Of a stretch of DNA of 64,000 nt, positions 27,460 to 36,869 are shown one piece after another (position 1 is the stretch's first letter; every line of letters starts with the position of its first letter). Source of the DNA: Woodsholea maritima DSM 17123. Lineage in GTDB: Bacteria; Pseudomonadota; Alphaproteobacteria; Caulobacterales; Maricaulaceae. A program made the translations under genes and the position numbers. Where the stretch lies: positions 1-64,000 of the forward strand of contig NZ_KB908061.1 in the NCBI RefSeq assembly GCF_000382325.1. The letters are read 5' to 3'. The notes beneath the pieces are model-generated. The model was not told the origin of the DNA and did not search any database. It worked only from the letters and a program-made list of their open reading frames with translations.

Positions 27460-27949
27460 ACCTAAAGATACGCCAAGCCCCGAATTTGATGCGCAAAATT
27501 TCGCATCGCCTTCACCAGCGAAAAGGTCTGCTATGAAATCCAAAGCTCCATCCATTTTAAGCGCTGACCTCTCCGTCAAAGGCTCGATTGCCTCTGAGGG
27601 TGAAGTCCAACTTGATGGTTCTGTTGATGGTGATGTGCGTGCTGTAACGCTGACCATCGGCGAAGAAGCCTCCGTCAATGGCGAAGTGATCGCAGAAACC
27701 GTTGTGGTTCGCGGCCGTATCGTGGGTTCAATCCGCGCGCGTCAGGTTCAGCTTGCCGCAACCGCGCGCGTTGAAGGCGACATCATTCACGCGACCCTGG
27801 CCGTGGAAAGCGGCGCGTATTTTGATGGTCACTGCCGTCGCAATTCTGATCCGCTCTCTGACAGCGCCAAGCCTGCCAATGACAAACCCAGCGTTAGCGC
27901 ACCGCCTGCACCGGCAAGCAGCAATGCGCCAAAACCTGCTGTGGGGTAA
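27449..27949 (+). CDS. Bactofilin cytoskeletal protein
   Basis: A 166-aa protein with the bactofilin (DUF583) beta-helix at about residues 36-132. It shows regular hydrophobic/Gly repeats such as VKGSIASEGEVQLDGSVDG and VRGRIVGSIRARQVQLAA. The flanking ends are Pro/Ser/Ala-rich and disordered, as in other bactofilins. Bactofilins polymerise without nucleotide under the membrane and recruit cell-wall enzymes. Translation starts within the M23 gene (11-bp overlap), so partner levels are coupled. In stalked alphaproteobacteria, BacA-type bactofilins sit at the stalk base. Confidence 0.93.
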   Translation: MFNKPKDTPSPEFDAQNFASPSPAKRSAMKSKAPSILSADLSVKGSIASEGEVQLDGSVDGDVRAVTLTIGEEASVNGEVIAETVVVRGRIVGSIRARQVQLAATARVEGDIIHATLAVESGAYFDGHCRRNSDPLSDSAKPANDKPSVSAPPAPASSNAPKPAVG

Positions 27950-27968
27950 TTCCTAAGCGTTTTCGTAC

Positions 27969-27999
27969 AAAAAAGGCGGCTCATTGAGCCGCCTTTTTT
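27969..27999. terminator. Bidirectional terminator between bactofilin and prfB
   Basis: AAAAAAGGCGGCTCA-T-TGAGCCGCCTTTTTT is a nearly perfect palindrome with A- and T-runs, serving both convergent genes. Confidence 0.92.
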
Positions 28000-28024
28000 A
28001 TATCTGCCTCACGCAAAGCCGCGC

Positions 28025-29138
28025 TTAGTCCTCATTGTTCGCGCCGACGCGCTGCGAGAGCGCTGCGGCCATAAAGGCATCAAGATCCCCATCCAGCACC
28101 CCTTGGGTGTCAGAGGTTTCGACCTGGGTACGCAAATCCTTGACCATCTGATAGGGCTGCAACACATAAGAGCGGATCTGATGGCCCCAACCGATATCGG
28201 TCTTGGACTCAGCTTGGGCCTGGGCGGCCTCTTCGCGCTTTTGCAATTCCAGCTCATATAAACGCGCGCGCAACATGTTCCAGGCCGTGGCGCGGTTTTT
28301 ATGTTGTGAGCGATCGTTTTGACATTGCACCACAATCCCGGTGGGGATGTGGGTCAGACGAATGGCGGAGTCCGTTTTGTTGATGTGCTGGCCCCCAGCC
28401 CCGGACGCGCGATAGGTATCAACGCGCACATCTTTTTCTTCGATCTCAATCTCAATCGTGTCATCGACCAAAGGATAGGCCCAAACACTAGCAAAGCTGG
28501 TATGGCGCCGGCCTGAGCTATCAAAGGGGGAAATCCGCACCAGACGGTGCACCCCAGCCTCAGTCTTCAGCCAGCCATAGGCATTTTCGCCCTTGATGAG
28601 AAGCGTAGCTGATTTCAACCCCGCCTCTTCCCCGGCCTGTTCTTCGATCACTTCGACTTTATAGCCCGAGGCCTGGGCCCAACGCGAATACATCCGCGTC
28701 AGGATTGAGGCCCAATCTTGCGCCTCTGTCCCGCCCGCGCCGGGATGGATCTCCAGATAGCTATCATTACTATCGGCTTCACCAGACAGCAGTGCTTGTA
28801 ATTCTGCCTTGCCGGCCTTTTCCTGCACGCTTTTCAGGGCCGCGAGCGCCTCTTGGAACAGGTCTTCATCCTCTTCCATCTCGGCCAGCTCAGCCATCTC
28901 CAGATTATCGGCCAAATCCGATTCAATCTCGGTGACGGCTTTCATCGCGGCATCGAGCTTATTACGCTCTTGCATCAGCGCTTGGGCGGCCTGCGGACTA
29001 TCCCACAGGCTGGGGTCTTCCGCGCGCGCATTTAATTCGTCTAGACGTTTCTGGGCCGTATCCCAGTCAAAGACGCCTCCTTAGCAGTTCCGCTGACTGC
29101 TCGATGGCGGTTTTTAAATTCTGGATGTCAGCGCGCAT
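28025..29138 (-). CDS. prfB: Peptide chain release factor 2, expressed by +1 programmed frameshift
   Basis: RF2 releases finished proteins at UGA and UAA. The second reading frame carries [15 protein letters not shown] (SPF recognition motif) and [13 protein letters not shown] (GGQ hydrolysis motif). Reading the minus strand upstream shows the true start: ATG at 29138, 23 codons ending in CTT, then an in-frame TGA at 29069-29067. A +1 shift there continues as [13 protein letters not shown] into the main frame, giving 370 aa, close to E. coli RF2 (365). The coding sequence is therefore joined: 29138..29070, then 29068..28025. A start at the internal Met 28975 would lack the N-terminal helices. 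Confidence 0.95.
29066..29081 (-). promoter_or_regulatory. prfB: prfB programmed +1 frameshift signal
   Basis: On the minus strand the site reads AGGAGG-CGT-CTT-TGA-C: a Shine-Dalgarno-like stimulator (29081-29076), three bases, then the slippery CTT (29072-29070) and the UGA stop followed by C. This matches the classical RF2 autoregulatory site in order and spacing. When RF2 is low, the ribosome slips and makes more RF2. Confidence 0.96.
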
Positions 29139-29229
29139 GGCGGTGCATCGCTCCTATACTCATCAATAACGCTAAAGCCTGCCTTTGATGAAGGCAGTAA
29201 GGGGCGCATGGAATAACGCCAGTGGCGGC

Positions 29230-31734
29230 TTAATACAAGCCGCCCAGGCTTTCTTGTTCAGTCTCATCCTCCACCGGAGTGGAGGAATCCAGACTGCCAC
29301 GGCCAAAACTTAAAGTTTCTTCCACCGCCGTTTGGCCGCGCTGCGGCTCAGTTCCCGGTTTAAAGGCTTCCAAAATCGTGCCGGGAACCCCAATGGCAGA
29401 GGGCTCGCCCGTGCGCGCATTGATAGGCGCAAACCGCACGCCTTCAGGCACGCGGAAGGGCGCAATCGGGTAATTGGCTAAGGTCGGCTCCATAAAATCG
29501 CGCACGATCGGCGTCGCGACCCGGCCCCCGGCTTCCCCCTGGCCCAAAGGCAGCGGGCTATCAAAGCCGACATAGGCCCCCACAATCAGGTCCGGGCTGA
29601 AGCCCACAAACCACGCATCGCGGAAATCATTCGTGGTCCCGGTTTTACCGCCCAAAGGCCGACCGAGGGAGCGCAGCGCCGTACCGGTGCCGCGTTCGAC
29701 GACGCCTTCCAGCATGTGAACAACCTGATAGGCCGTCACAGGCGAGATTACTTCCTCGCCCAATTCTGGCAGGAAGGGTTCTTCCACCGCCGGTGACCAA
29801 TCGAGCATTTCACAATTTTCACACGCGCGCGGATCATGGATATAGATGTTATGCCCGCTGCGATCCTGGACGCGGTCAATCAAGGTCGGCTCGATCAAGC
29901 GCCCGCCATTGACCAGCGCGGTATAACCCGACACCAAACGTAGGAGTGTGGTCTCCCCGGCCCCAAGTGACATGGCCAGAACCGGATCAAGATGATCATA
30001 AAGACCAAAGCGCTCGCCATATTCCGCAATTGGCCCCATGCCAATATCTTGCGCCAGGCGCACAGTCATGACGTTACGCGATTTTTCCAGGCCCAGACGC
30101 AAGGTCGATGGACCATAAAACTCCTCAGAATAGTTTTGCGGACGATAGAACCGCATATCCCCGCCGCCCGAAGCCGCAAAGGGTGCATCCAGTATGATCG
30201 AGGCTGGGGTATAGCCATGATCCAGCGCGGCCGCATAAACGAAAGGCTTGAACGATGACCCAGGTTGGCGGCGCGCCTGCATGGCGCGGTTAAACTGGCT
30301 CTGCTGGAAAGAATAGCCGCCCACCATGGCCAAAACCCGGCCCGTATGCGGGTCCAGCGCAATGATCGCACCATTGACGGCCGGGATCTGGCGCAGACCA
30401 TAGGCATCGGCGGGTGTAGCCTCATCGCCATCAGCTTCGCCGCTTAACGGCTCAACCAGAACCACATCGCCGACATTCAACACATCGCTTGGTCGCGATG
30501 GCGCGGCCCCTACCGTGGGGAAGCCCGATTGGGTGCGCCCTGGTGCCCGCGCCCAGCTTAGCGCCTCACGCGTCACATAAACGTCGCGCCCATCGACAAG
30601 GCCCAAGATCGCGCGGTCATCGCGCAAAGTGCGCACGACGGCGACGGCCCAGCTCTCATCAATATCGGCGGGGGCATCAAATTCGGCCAAGGCCGTCTGC
30701 CAATCGCCATTCAGCGCGATTTGGCCCAAAGCCCCGCGATAGCCATGGCGGCGATCATAGTCTTCCAGACCTTTGCGCAGCGCATTGCGCGCGGCCATCT
30801 GCATGCGGGTGTCCAGCGTCGTGCGGATCGACAGCCCGCCATCGTAAAGCTGATCTTCGCCATAACGATCAAAGACTTGACGGCGAACCTGCTCAACAAA
30901 ATATTCCGCTGCCAGATAGGTCTCACCTTCCAGACGGTCACGCGTTTCCAAAGGACGCGCCATCGCGCCATCGGCTTCGGCCTGGGTGACATAGCCGTCT
31001 TCCAGCATCCGCCCGATCACATAATTGCGCCGGGTCACCGCGCGATCATAATAGCGCTCTGGATTATAATTGCTGGGCGCTTTGGGGAGGGCCGCCAGAT
31101 AGGCCGCCTCTTCCAGATCCAGCTCATCCAGGGACTTGCCGAAATAATTCAGCGCCGCCGCCGCAATCCCGTAAGAGCGATTGCCAAGATAAATCTCGTT
31201 GACATAAAGCTCGATAATCTCGTCCTTGGTGAAGGCGCGTTCCATACGCCGGGCAATGACGATCTCTCGCACTTTACGGTCGATTTTCTGGTCCGAGGTC
31301 AAAAGAAAGTTTTTCGCGACCTGCTGGGTAATCGTTGAGCCCGATTGTAAAGGCCCGCCGCGCCCAGATGCGATCTGTAACACCGAACGGATACCGCCGC
31401 GGATCATACCGACCAGATCCACACCGCTATGTTCGTAGAAATTCTTGTCCTCTGCCGCGATAAAGGCCTGGATCACATGCGGGGGAATGTTCTCGATCGG
31501 CACAAAGACGCGGTGCTCGCGGGCATATTCTGCGATCAACAGGCCATCACCAGCGTGAACGCGGCTCATAATCGGCGGCTCATATTCAGCCAGCTGTTGA
31601 TAATCAGGCAGATCATCGGTCACGCGCACCACATAAATGGCCGCCGCGATCAAGGCGATGACGCCTAAAACAAAAGCCGTGATTACGCCCCAGAGCATAA
31701 TCCGGCCGATCCATGTCCAGCTGAGAAGTTTCAT
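29230..31734 (-). CDS. mrcA: Penicillin-binding protein 1A, bifunctional class A
   Basis: An 834-aa class A PBP that polymerises glycan strands and cross-links peptides. One membrane helix lies near residues 12-35. The GT51 transglycosylase has AAEDKNFYEHSGVD (catalytic Glu), GSTITQQVAKNFLL and RRMERAFTKDEIIELYVNEI. An OB-like insert follows, then the transpeptidase with SXXK in GSSFKPF, SRN in EKSRNVMT and KTG in GGKTGTTNDFRD. The C-terminal tail is acidic and short. The amidase gene on the same strand ends upstream at 31879, so the two may share transcription. Confidence 0.95.
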   Translation of the reverse strand: MKLLSWTWIGRIMLWGVITAFVLGVIALIAAAIYVVRVTDDLPDYQQLAEYEPPIMSRVHAGDGLLIAEYAREHRVFVPIENIPPHVIQAFIAAEDKNFYEHSGVDLVGMIRGGIRSVLQIASGRGGPLQSGSTITQQVAKNFLLTSDQKIDRKVREIVIARRMERAFTKDEIIELYVNEIYLGNRSYGIAAAALNYFGKSLDELDLEEAAYLAALPKAPSNYNPERYYDRAVTRRNYVIGRMLEDGYVTQAEADGAMARPLETRDRLEGETYLAAEYFVEQVRRQVFDRYGEDQLYDGGLSIRTTLDTRMQMAARNALRKGLEDYDRRHGYRGALGQIALNGDWQTALAEFDAPADIDESWAVAVVRTLRDDRAILGLVDGRDVYVTREALSWARAPGRTQSGFPTVGAAPSRPSDVLNVGDVVLVEPLSGEADGDEATPADAYGLRQIPAVNGAIIALDPHTGRVLAMVGGYSFQQSQFNRAMQARRQPGSSFKPFVYAAALDHGYTPASIILDAPFAASGGGDMRFYRPQNYSEEFYGPSTLRLGLEKSRNVMTVRLAQDIGMGPIAEYGERFGLYDHLDPVLAMSLGAGETTLLRLVSGYTALVNGGRLIEPTLIDRVQDRSGHNIYIHDPRACENCEMLDWSPAVEEPFLPELGEEVISPVTAYQVVHMLEGVVERGTGTALRSLGRPLGGKTGTTNDFRDAWFVGFSPDLIVGAYVGFDSPLPLGQGEAGGRVATPIVRDFMEPTLANYPIAPFRVPEGVRFAPINARTGEPSAIGVPGTILEAFKPGTEPQRGQTAVEETLSFGRGSLDSSTPVEDETEQESLGGLY

Positions 31735-31878
31735 TCTACCCTCGCGCCTGATGGCGTCGCATCTATCCCCCGATAGAGATTCATAAAAAAGAAGCTCTAT
31801 TCAGGCCCCATTATGGCCGCTTTGGGACGGCTTAACCAGTCTTTCTTATGTCAATCAAGCCTGATATGCGCAAATATC

Positions 31879-33144
31879 TTATTGCGCCGCACTCGCGCGG
31901 TTCAAAGTCGCGGTATAAGTCGGATTATTCGGGCTATGACAGCGCTCAAAATGATGGTCGATGGACTCGGCCACCGTGGCCATCAAACGCTGGCGGAAAC
32001 GGGCATTATTAAGGTTATGGGCATCATCACGATTGGTCAGGAAGCCCATCTCAAACAGCACTGCAGGCACTTGTGAATCAAGTAAGACATAGAAATTAGC
32101 CTGACGCGGGCGCTGATCCAGCACCGGGGCCATACCGCCAACGCGCCCGATCAAATCCTGGGCAAAGACCAAAGACTGATTACGCTTTTCGCGCAACGAC
32201 ATATCCAGCAGCAAATCCTGTACCGGCTGGGCATAGCCATTCGATAAGAAGCCATCGGAATGATCCAAAGCCCGGTTGCGCGCACGGTTTACCGCACGAT
32301 CGGCCAGGGTATAAACGGTCGCCCCGCGTGCGCTGGAGCCCGACGCCACCGCATCCGCATGTAAAGAGATGAAGAGATCCGCATCGGCATCTTGGGCGAT
32401 CCGAATACGGTCTTCCAATTCAATAAAGACATCGCTATCGCGGGTCATCACAACTTCATATCGGCCCGTGGCCAACAGAATATCGCGCAGCGCCAAAGCG
32501 GCGGCCAAATTGACCTGCGATTCATGATGGCCGCCATGGCTCGCCGCTGCGCCGGGATCACGCCCGCCGTGACCGGCATCAATCACGACGCGGATCTGAC
32601 CACATTGACCAGCGTCATAGCGCGCATGGGCGCGCTCTGCGACCAATTGATCAATACTGGTCGAGGCGGGAAATTCACTCGAACTGGCCTGAAAAACCGA
32701 CGCCTCAGCCGTAGCGATATCAATCACCTGGCGATAATTGCCGCTTTCACCCGGTTCCAAATTCAAGGTCTGACTGACTTGAGATGGCCCGGTGAGGTTA
32801 AAGACCAGACGAGAACGCCCGCCAGCCCCACTGATAAAGCGGAAATTGGAAACATGGCCGCGCCCTGCCCCCTCACCGGTGGCAAGACTGGCAACGGCCC
32901 ATAGCGCCTCTGGGAGTTCCATCACCAGGCGCGGACCCGGTTCAGCCATGGTAAAGGCCTGAAACTCAACCGGTTCAGAGGTTTCAACGACAATGCGGGT
33001 AGAGTTTTCACCTTCGCCGAAGCGAATGGCCGTCACTTCAGGATTGGCCAAAGCCACCCCGTGCGCAGCGATCATCATCGCCAGGACTGAAACCCCGGCG
33101 CAAATCTGACACCAGCCGCGTCGCATTTTGCGTGTCACTGCCAT
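31879..33144 (-). CDS. amiC: N-acetylmuramoyl-L-alanine amidase, AmiC type (AMIN plus Amidase_3)
   Basis: A 421-aa periplasmic amidase that removes stem peptides from septal peptidoglycan. It has a signal peptide (cut near GVALA-NPE), an N-terminal AMIN domain and a C-terminal zinc amidase: VVIDAGHGGRDPG (His), HHESQVNLA (Glu), FISLHADAV (His) and the catalytic Glu in VLFEMGFLTN. ATG 33144 is preferred because it places a basic n-region right before the hydrophobic segment; a frame from 33282 adds 46 residues that would bury the signal peptide. Followed by PBP1A 144 bp later. Confidence 0.92.
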   Translation of the reverse strand: MAVTRKMRRGWCQICAGVSVLAMMIAAHGVALANPEVTAIRFGEGENSTRIVVETSEPVEFQAFTMAEPGPRLVMELPEALWAVASLATGEGAGRGHVSNFRFISGAGGRSRLVFNLTGPSQVSQTLNLEPGESGNYRQVIDIATAEASVFQASSSEFPASTSIDQLVAERAHARYDAGQCGQIRVVIDAGHGGRDPGAAASHGGHHESQVNLAAALALRDILLATGRYEVVMTRDSDVFIELEDRIRIAQDADADLFISLHADAVASGSSARGATVYTLADRAVNRARNRALDHSDGFLSNGYAQPVQDLLLDMSLREKRNQSLVFAQDLIGRVGGMAPVLDQRPRQANFYVLLDSQVPAVLFEMGFLTNRDDAHNLNNARFRQRLMATVAESIDHHFERCHSPNNPTYTATLNRASAAQ

Positions 33145-33413
33145 TTCCACCACCTGCACATCTACCCGTTTTGGGTTTTTACCCGTTTCTGGGCCTTGCG
33201 TGATTCGCCGCAAGCCTTTTTTTGGACTTATATCGCAGTAAGCTTGACGTTTGGTTGACGGCGATGACAACAGCTTTAGCACGGCTTGAGCCGCTTTTCA
33301 TTGCCCAAAGAATAGTGCATTGTGGAAATGTCCAAGATAAAGGCGGTGCGTGGATTGACCTTTCGGGTCTCTGTGGCACACCTTAAAACCTTGAGATAGC
33401 CTTCTGATTTGTC

Positions 33414-33438
33414 TCAGGCAGTCATGATATATGCCTGA
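33414..33438. promoter_or_regulatory. Inverted repeat upstream of rne
   Basis: TCAGGCA-GTCATGATATA-TGCCTGA has perfect 7-bp arms about 283 bp before the rne ATG. It could be an operator or a leader hairpin; no family assignment is possible by eye. Confidence 0.35.
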
Positions 33439-33521
33439 CACACTCCAGGAGTAGTTTAAAAAAACAAGTTCACCGGCCCCCCAACATCCCTGGGGTTTAA
33501 AGGCCGCCCGTAACCCGAAGG

Positions 33522-33562
33522 TGGGATATTGAGAGCGATTATGCGCTTTAATCCCATTTTTT
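33522..33562 (+). terminator. Terminator-like hairpin (possible attenuator) in the rne leader
   Basis: TGGGAT (33522-33527) pairs with ATCCCA (33551-33556), with an inner AGCG/CGCT stem, and is followed directly by TTTTTT (33557-33562). It lies 158 bp before the rne ATG and in the same direction, so it could limit transcription into rne. Confidence 0.45.
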
Positions 33563-33720
33563 AAGGATAAGCACGATGCGCATTGCGCGTGACACAGTTG
33601 ATCCATTGACGATCCAAGCCCTGTGCGCATCGCCGTTTCACAATCATGACCGCTCCCCGCTTCATCCTCTGCCCCGGCAGGCGGATCGAAGACCTTTGGC
33701 GCGGTTTGGAGTTTTAGTGC

Positions 33721-36700
33721 ATGTCTCGCAAGATGCTAATCGATGCGGCGCACTCGGAAGAAACCCGAGTCGTCGTGGTGGATGGACACCGCGTAGAGGA
33801 ATTTGATTTCGAATCAGCCACGAAACGGCAGATCCGTGGCAATATTTATCTGGCCAAAGTCACCCGCGTAGAGCCCTCTCTACAAGCGGCATTCGTCGAA
33901 TATGGTGGCAATAAGCACGGCTTTTTGGCCTTTAATGAAATCCACCCTGACTATTATCAGATCCCTGTTGAGGATCGTGTCGCCCTACGCGAAGCCGAAG
34001 CCGAGCTGAGCGCCTCATCGCAAGCCGATGAGAGCGATGATGATAGTATTGACGAGGAAGAACTGATCGAAGAAGCCGCGCGCAAGCGTCGCCAGCTCCT
34101 CCGCAAATACAAAATCCAAGAAGTCATCAAACGTCGCCAAGTTCTGCTGGTACAGGTGGTTAAAGAAGAGCGTGGCAATAAAGGTGCGGCCCTGACGACC
34201 TATCTGTCATTGGCTGGGCGTTATTGCGTCTTGATGCCCAACACCCCGCGCGGCGGCGGTATTTCGCGCAAAATCACCAATGCGCCCGATCGTAAACGCC
34301 TTAAAGAAATCGCTGGAAATCTGGAAGTACCCAAGGGTATGGGTCTGATCGTGCGCACCGCCGGTGCGGCGCGTACCAAGACCGAGATCAAGCGCGATTA
34401 TGATTATCTGCTGCGCCTGTGGGAGACTATCCGCGAGGATACGCTCAAATCCATGGCCCCGACCCTCATTTATGAGGAAGGCAATCTGGTCAAGCGCGCA
34501 ATCCGCGATCTCTACGACAAAGACGTTGAAGTCATTCAGGTTGAAGGTGACGAGGCCTATAAAGAGGCCAAAGCCTTTATCCGTATGCTGATGCCAAGCC
34601 ACGCCAAAAAGGTCCAGCCCTATAAAGCGTCCGTCCCACTCTATCTCTCCAGCGGCGTTGAGAACCAGCTTGAAGCGATCTATTCGCCGGTCGCGCCCTT
34701 ACGCTCGGGCGGTTATTTGGTGATCAATCCCACCGAAGCCCTGGTGTCTGTGGACGTCAACTCCGGTCGCTCGACCAAAGAGCGTAATATCGAACAAACC
34801 GCACTGCGCACCAATTTAGAGGCGGCTGAGGAAGCCGCGCGTCAGATGCGCCTTCGCGACCTGGCGGGCCTTGTCGTCATCGACTTCATCGATATGGAGG
34901 AGAACAAAAATGTTCGCCTCGTCGAGAAGAAGATGAAGGATGCGCTGAAAAAAGATCGCGCCCGTGTGCAAATGGGCAAGATCTCGCAATTCGGCCTGAT
35001 GGAAATTTCCCGCCAGCGCCGACGCACCAGCCTGGTGGAAGGCTCGACCGAGAGCTGCCCGCACTGCGAAGGCCTGGGCCATATCCGCAGTATCGAATCA
35101 TCGGCATTGCTGGCCCTTCGCACGTTGGAAGAAGACGCCATGCATGGGCGCACCGCGAAAGTGGCGCTGAAATGCCCCAGCGATGTTGCACTTTACCTGC
35201 TTAATGAAAAGCGTGAGCATATTCTCGATATCGAGAATCGCTTCCAGATCCGCATCGTCATTCAGGCCGATCGCGATGTGATCCGCCCACATTGCGCGCT
35301 GGAGCGCCTGGAAAGCCGCAATCTGGAAGATGCACCGAAACTGGATATTCCTGAGCTGATCATGCCTGATCCCGTTATTGATGACGAGGAAGAAGACGAA
35401 GAGGTCGCTGCGCCAGCCGCCGCCCAAGCCAAAGAGGATGGCGAGGGTGACGCTAATCGCCGTCGGCGCCGGCGTCGGCGCCGTGGCGGCCGTCCTGGCG
35501 ATCAAGAGGGTCGGGGTCAGGATGAGGATCAAGCCTTTGTAGCCTCTGGTGAAGACGAAGAGGCCTCCCTCGATGATGGGGAAGACCGCGAAGAGCGTGA
35601 AGAGCGTGCTGAAGGCGAGGATGGTGGTGAAGATCGTCCCCGCAAGCGCCGCCGGCGTGGTCGGCGCGGCGGCCGGGGGCGTCGCCGTCAGAATGATGAT
35701 CAAATCGAAGCCCAAGACGGCGAAGCCATAGCCTCGGACGAGATGTCTGAGGAAGGCGATGTCGAAAGCGGCGATGATCATCAAGACGATATTCATGACC
35801 CCCTCGCCGTGGTTCGCCCCAGCACCTATGAGGACTTGTCCTCCTCTGGCACCGAAGGTGAAGATGAAGAGGCCCGCGAAGCGCGCCGTCGTCGTCGTCC
35901 CCAGCGCAAGCCGCGTGAAGCCGTCGCTGAACATGGTGCTGTTGAGACCGTTACTGAAACATCTGTAGAGGCCATAACTGAGGCCCCAGCTGAAAGTGTA
36001 GACACCCCTGAAGAGGCCCCCGCTGTCGTGGCTGAAGAGGACGCGCCTAAGCCTAAGCGTCGCCGTCGCAAGACGAGCGCTACGCCTGAAGCCGAGGCGA
36101 GCGAGGCCGAAACCGCTAAGGTCAACGCTGAAGAGGCTCCCGCCCCTGACGCCGCGACTGAGGAAGACGCGCCCAAGCCTAAGCGCCGTCGCCGCACGAC
36201 CAAAAAGGCTGAGGCCGAAGCTACTGAAGGCTCAGCCGAGACGGTTGAGACCCCTGATGCTGGCGCTGAAGAAGAAGCGCCGAAGCCTAAGCGTCGTCGG
36301 CGTACGACCAAAAAGGTTGAGGCAGAGACCGCTGAAGCAGCAGCTGAAGCGGCAAATGCCCCTGACGCGAGCGAAGAGGAGGCGCCGAAGCCCAAGCGTC
36401 GTCGTCGGACAACGAAGAAGGCTGAAGCCGAAGCGCCCGTTGAAGCCTCTGCTCCTGAAGCGCCCGAGGTTGAGGTTCAGCCCGCACGCGTTGACAGCCC
36501 GGCCGCCGATGCGCAGCCTGAAGTCCTGGCGAGCAGCGAGACCGCAAGCCCTGTGACGGTGGACGCAGACGCATCGCAGGCGGTGGAGATTGAAACCCCT
36601 GCGGTATCCATCCCGGTCGCTGCGCCGGAGGCCACCTCTGAGGCTGAAGCCCCGTCTGAGGCTCAAAGCGATAGCGATGAGAGTGACGAGGACAAGGGGC

Positions 36701-36756
36701 CAAAGCGCAAGGGCTGGTGGCAACGCTCCCAAAAGCTCTTCGGGCTAGGTAACTAA
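33721..36756 (+). CDS. rne: Ribonuclease E
   Basis: A 1011-aa endoribonuclease, core of the RNA degradosome. The catalytic half (about residues 1-560) begins MSRKMLIDAAHSEETRVVVV. It has an S1 domain split by an acidic/basic insert (residues about 95-135) as in other alphaproteobacteria, the DNase I-like active site (VSVDVNSGRSTKE and VVIDFIDM), and the Zn-link CPHCEG. The C-terminal 450 residues are disordered, alternating acidic blocks with Arg blocks (RRRRRRRRGG). Four near-copies of APKPKRRRRTTKK are spaced 35-42 residues apart. The end GWWQRSQKLFGLG is the conserved alphaproteobacterial tail. Confidence 0.96.
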   Translation: MSRKMLIDAAHSEETRVVVVDGHRVEEFDFESATKRQIRGNIYLAKVTRVEPSLQAAFVEYGGNKHGFLAFNEIHPDYYQIPVEDRVALREAEAELSASSQADESDDDSIDEEELIEEAARKRRQLLRKYKIQEVIKRRQVLLVQVVKEERGNKGAALTTYLSLAGRYCVLMPNTPRGGGISRKITNAPDRKRLKEIAGNLEVPKGMGLIVRTAGAARTKTEIKRDYDYLLRLWETIREDTLKSMAPTLIYEEGNLVKRAIRDLYDKDVEVIQVEGDEAYKEAKAFIRMLMPSHAKKVQPYKASVPLYLSSGVENQLEAIYSPVAPLRSGGYLVINPTEALVSVDVNSGRSTKERNIEQTALRTNLEAAEEAARQMRLRDLAGLVVIDFIDMEENKNVRLVEKKMKDALKKDRARVQMGKISQFGLMEISRQRRRTSLVEGSTESCPHCEGLGHIRSIESSALLALRTLEEDAMHGRTAKVALKCPSDVALYLLNEKREHILDIENRFQIRIVIQADRDVIRPHCALERLESRNLEDAPKLDIPELIMPDPVIDDEEEDEEVAAPAAAQAKEDGEGDANRRRRRRRRRGGRPGDQEGRGQDEDQAFVASGEDEEASLDDGEDREEREERAEGEDGGEDRPRKRRRRGRRGGRGRRRQNDDQIEAQDGEAIASDEMSEEGDVESGDDHQDDIHDPLAVVRPSTYEDLSSSGTEGEDEEAREARRRRRPQRKPREAVAEHGAVETVTETSVEAITEAPAESVDTPEEAPAVVAEEDAPKPKRRRRKTSATPEAEASEAETAKVNAEEAPAPDAATEEDAPKPKRRRRTTKKAEAEATEGSAETVETPDAGAEEEAPKPKRRRRTTKKVEAETAEAAAEAANAPDASEEEAPKPKRRRRTTKKAEAEAPVEASAPEAPEVEVQPARVDSPAADAQPEVLASSETASPVTVDADASQAVEIETPAVSIPVAAPEATSEAEAPSEAQSDSDESDEDKGPKRKGWWQRSQKLFGLGN
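36040..36425 (+). repeat. rne: Four in-frame basic repeats in the RNase E tail
   Basis: The motif (D/E)APKPKRRRR(K/T)T recurs at residues about 774, 816, 852 and 887 of RNase E, each followed by an acidic Ala/Glu spacer of roughly 25-30 residues. Copies two to four also share TTKK(A/V)EAE. This looks like recent tandem duplication of an RNA-binding patch. Confidence 0.85.
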
Positions 36757-36869
36757 GCCCTCATATCCCATCACAAGTCGCGTGATCAGGCGGTCAGCCG
36801 CCTTGTCACGCGACGGGATTTGACTAAGCTGGGCGTATAATTATGGGGGCTACATTTACGGAGGCCCAT

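Larger units (their letters stand above)
33145..33720 (+). other. Long intergenic region and leader between amiC and rne
   Basis: 576 bp without a convincing gene. It must hold the divergent promoters for amiC (minus) and rne (plus). I see a 7-11-7 inverted repeat (33414-33438) and a terminator-like hairpin (33522-33562), listed separately. A small frame at 33576-33806 overlaps the rne start in another frame and looks like chance. The usual long 5' leader of RNase E genes, a site of autoregulation in other bacteria, fits this gap. Confidence 0.6.

Noticed and set aside
33576-33806. Short plus-strand frame just before and into rne.
   Set aside because: No ribosome site, basic random composition, and it overlaps the rne start in another frame.
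35098-35934. A 278-codon open frame on the minus strand across rne.
   Set aside because: It is the mirror of the Arg/Glu-rich RNase E tail, which yields long hydrophobic antisense frames; it has no ribosome site and no domain.
36040-36425. Regularly spaced repeats that could suggest a CRISPR array.
   Set aside because: They are in frame within rne, differ in spacing (35-42 codons), and encode a basic peptide motif.
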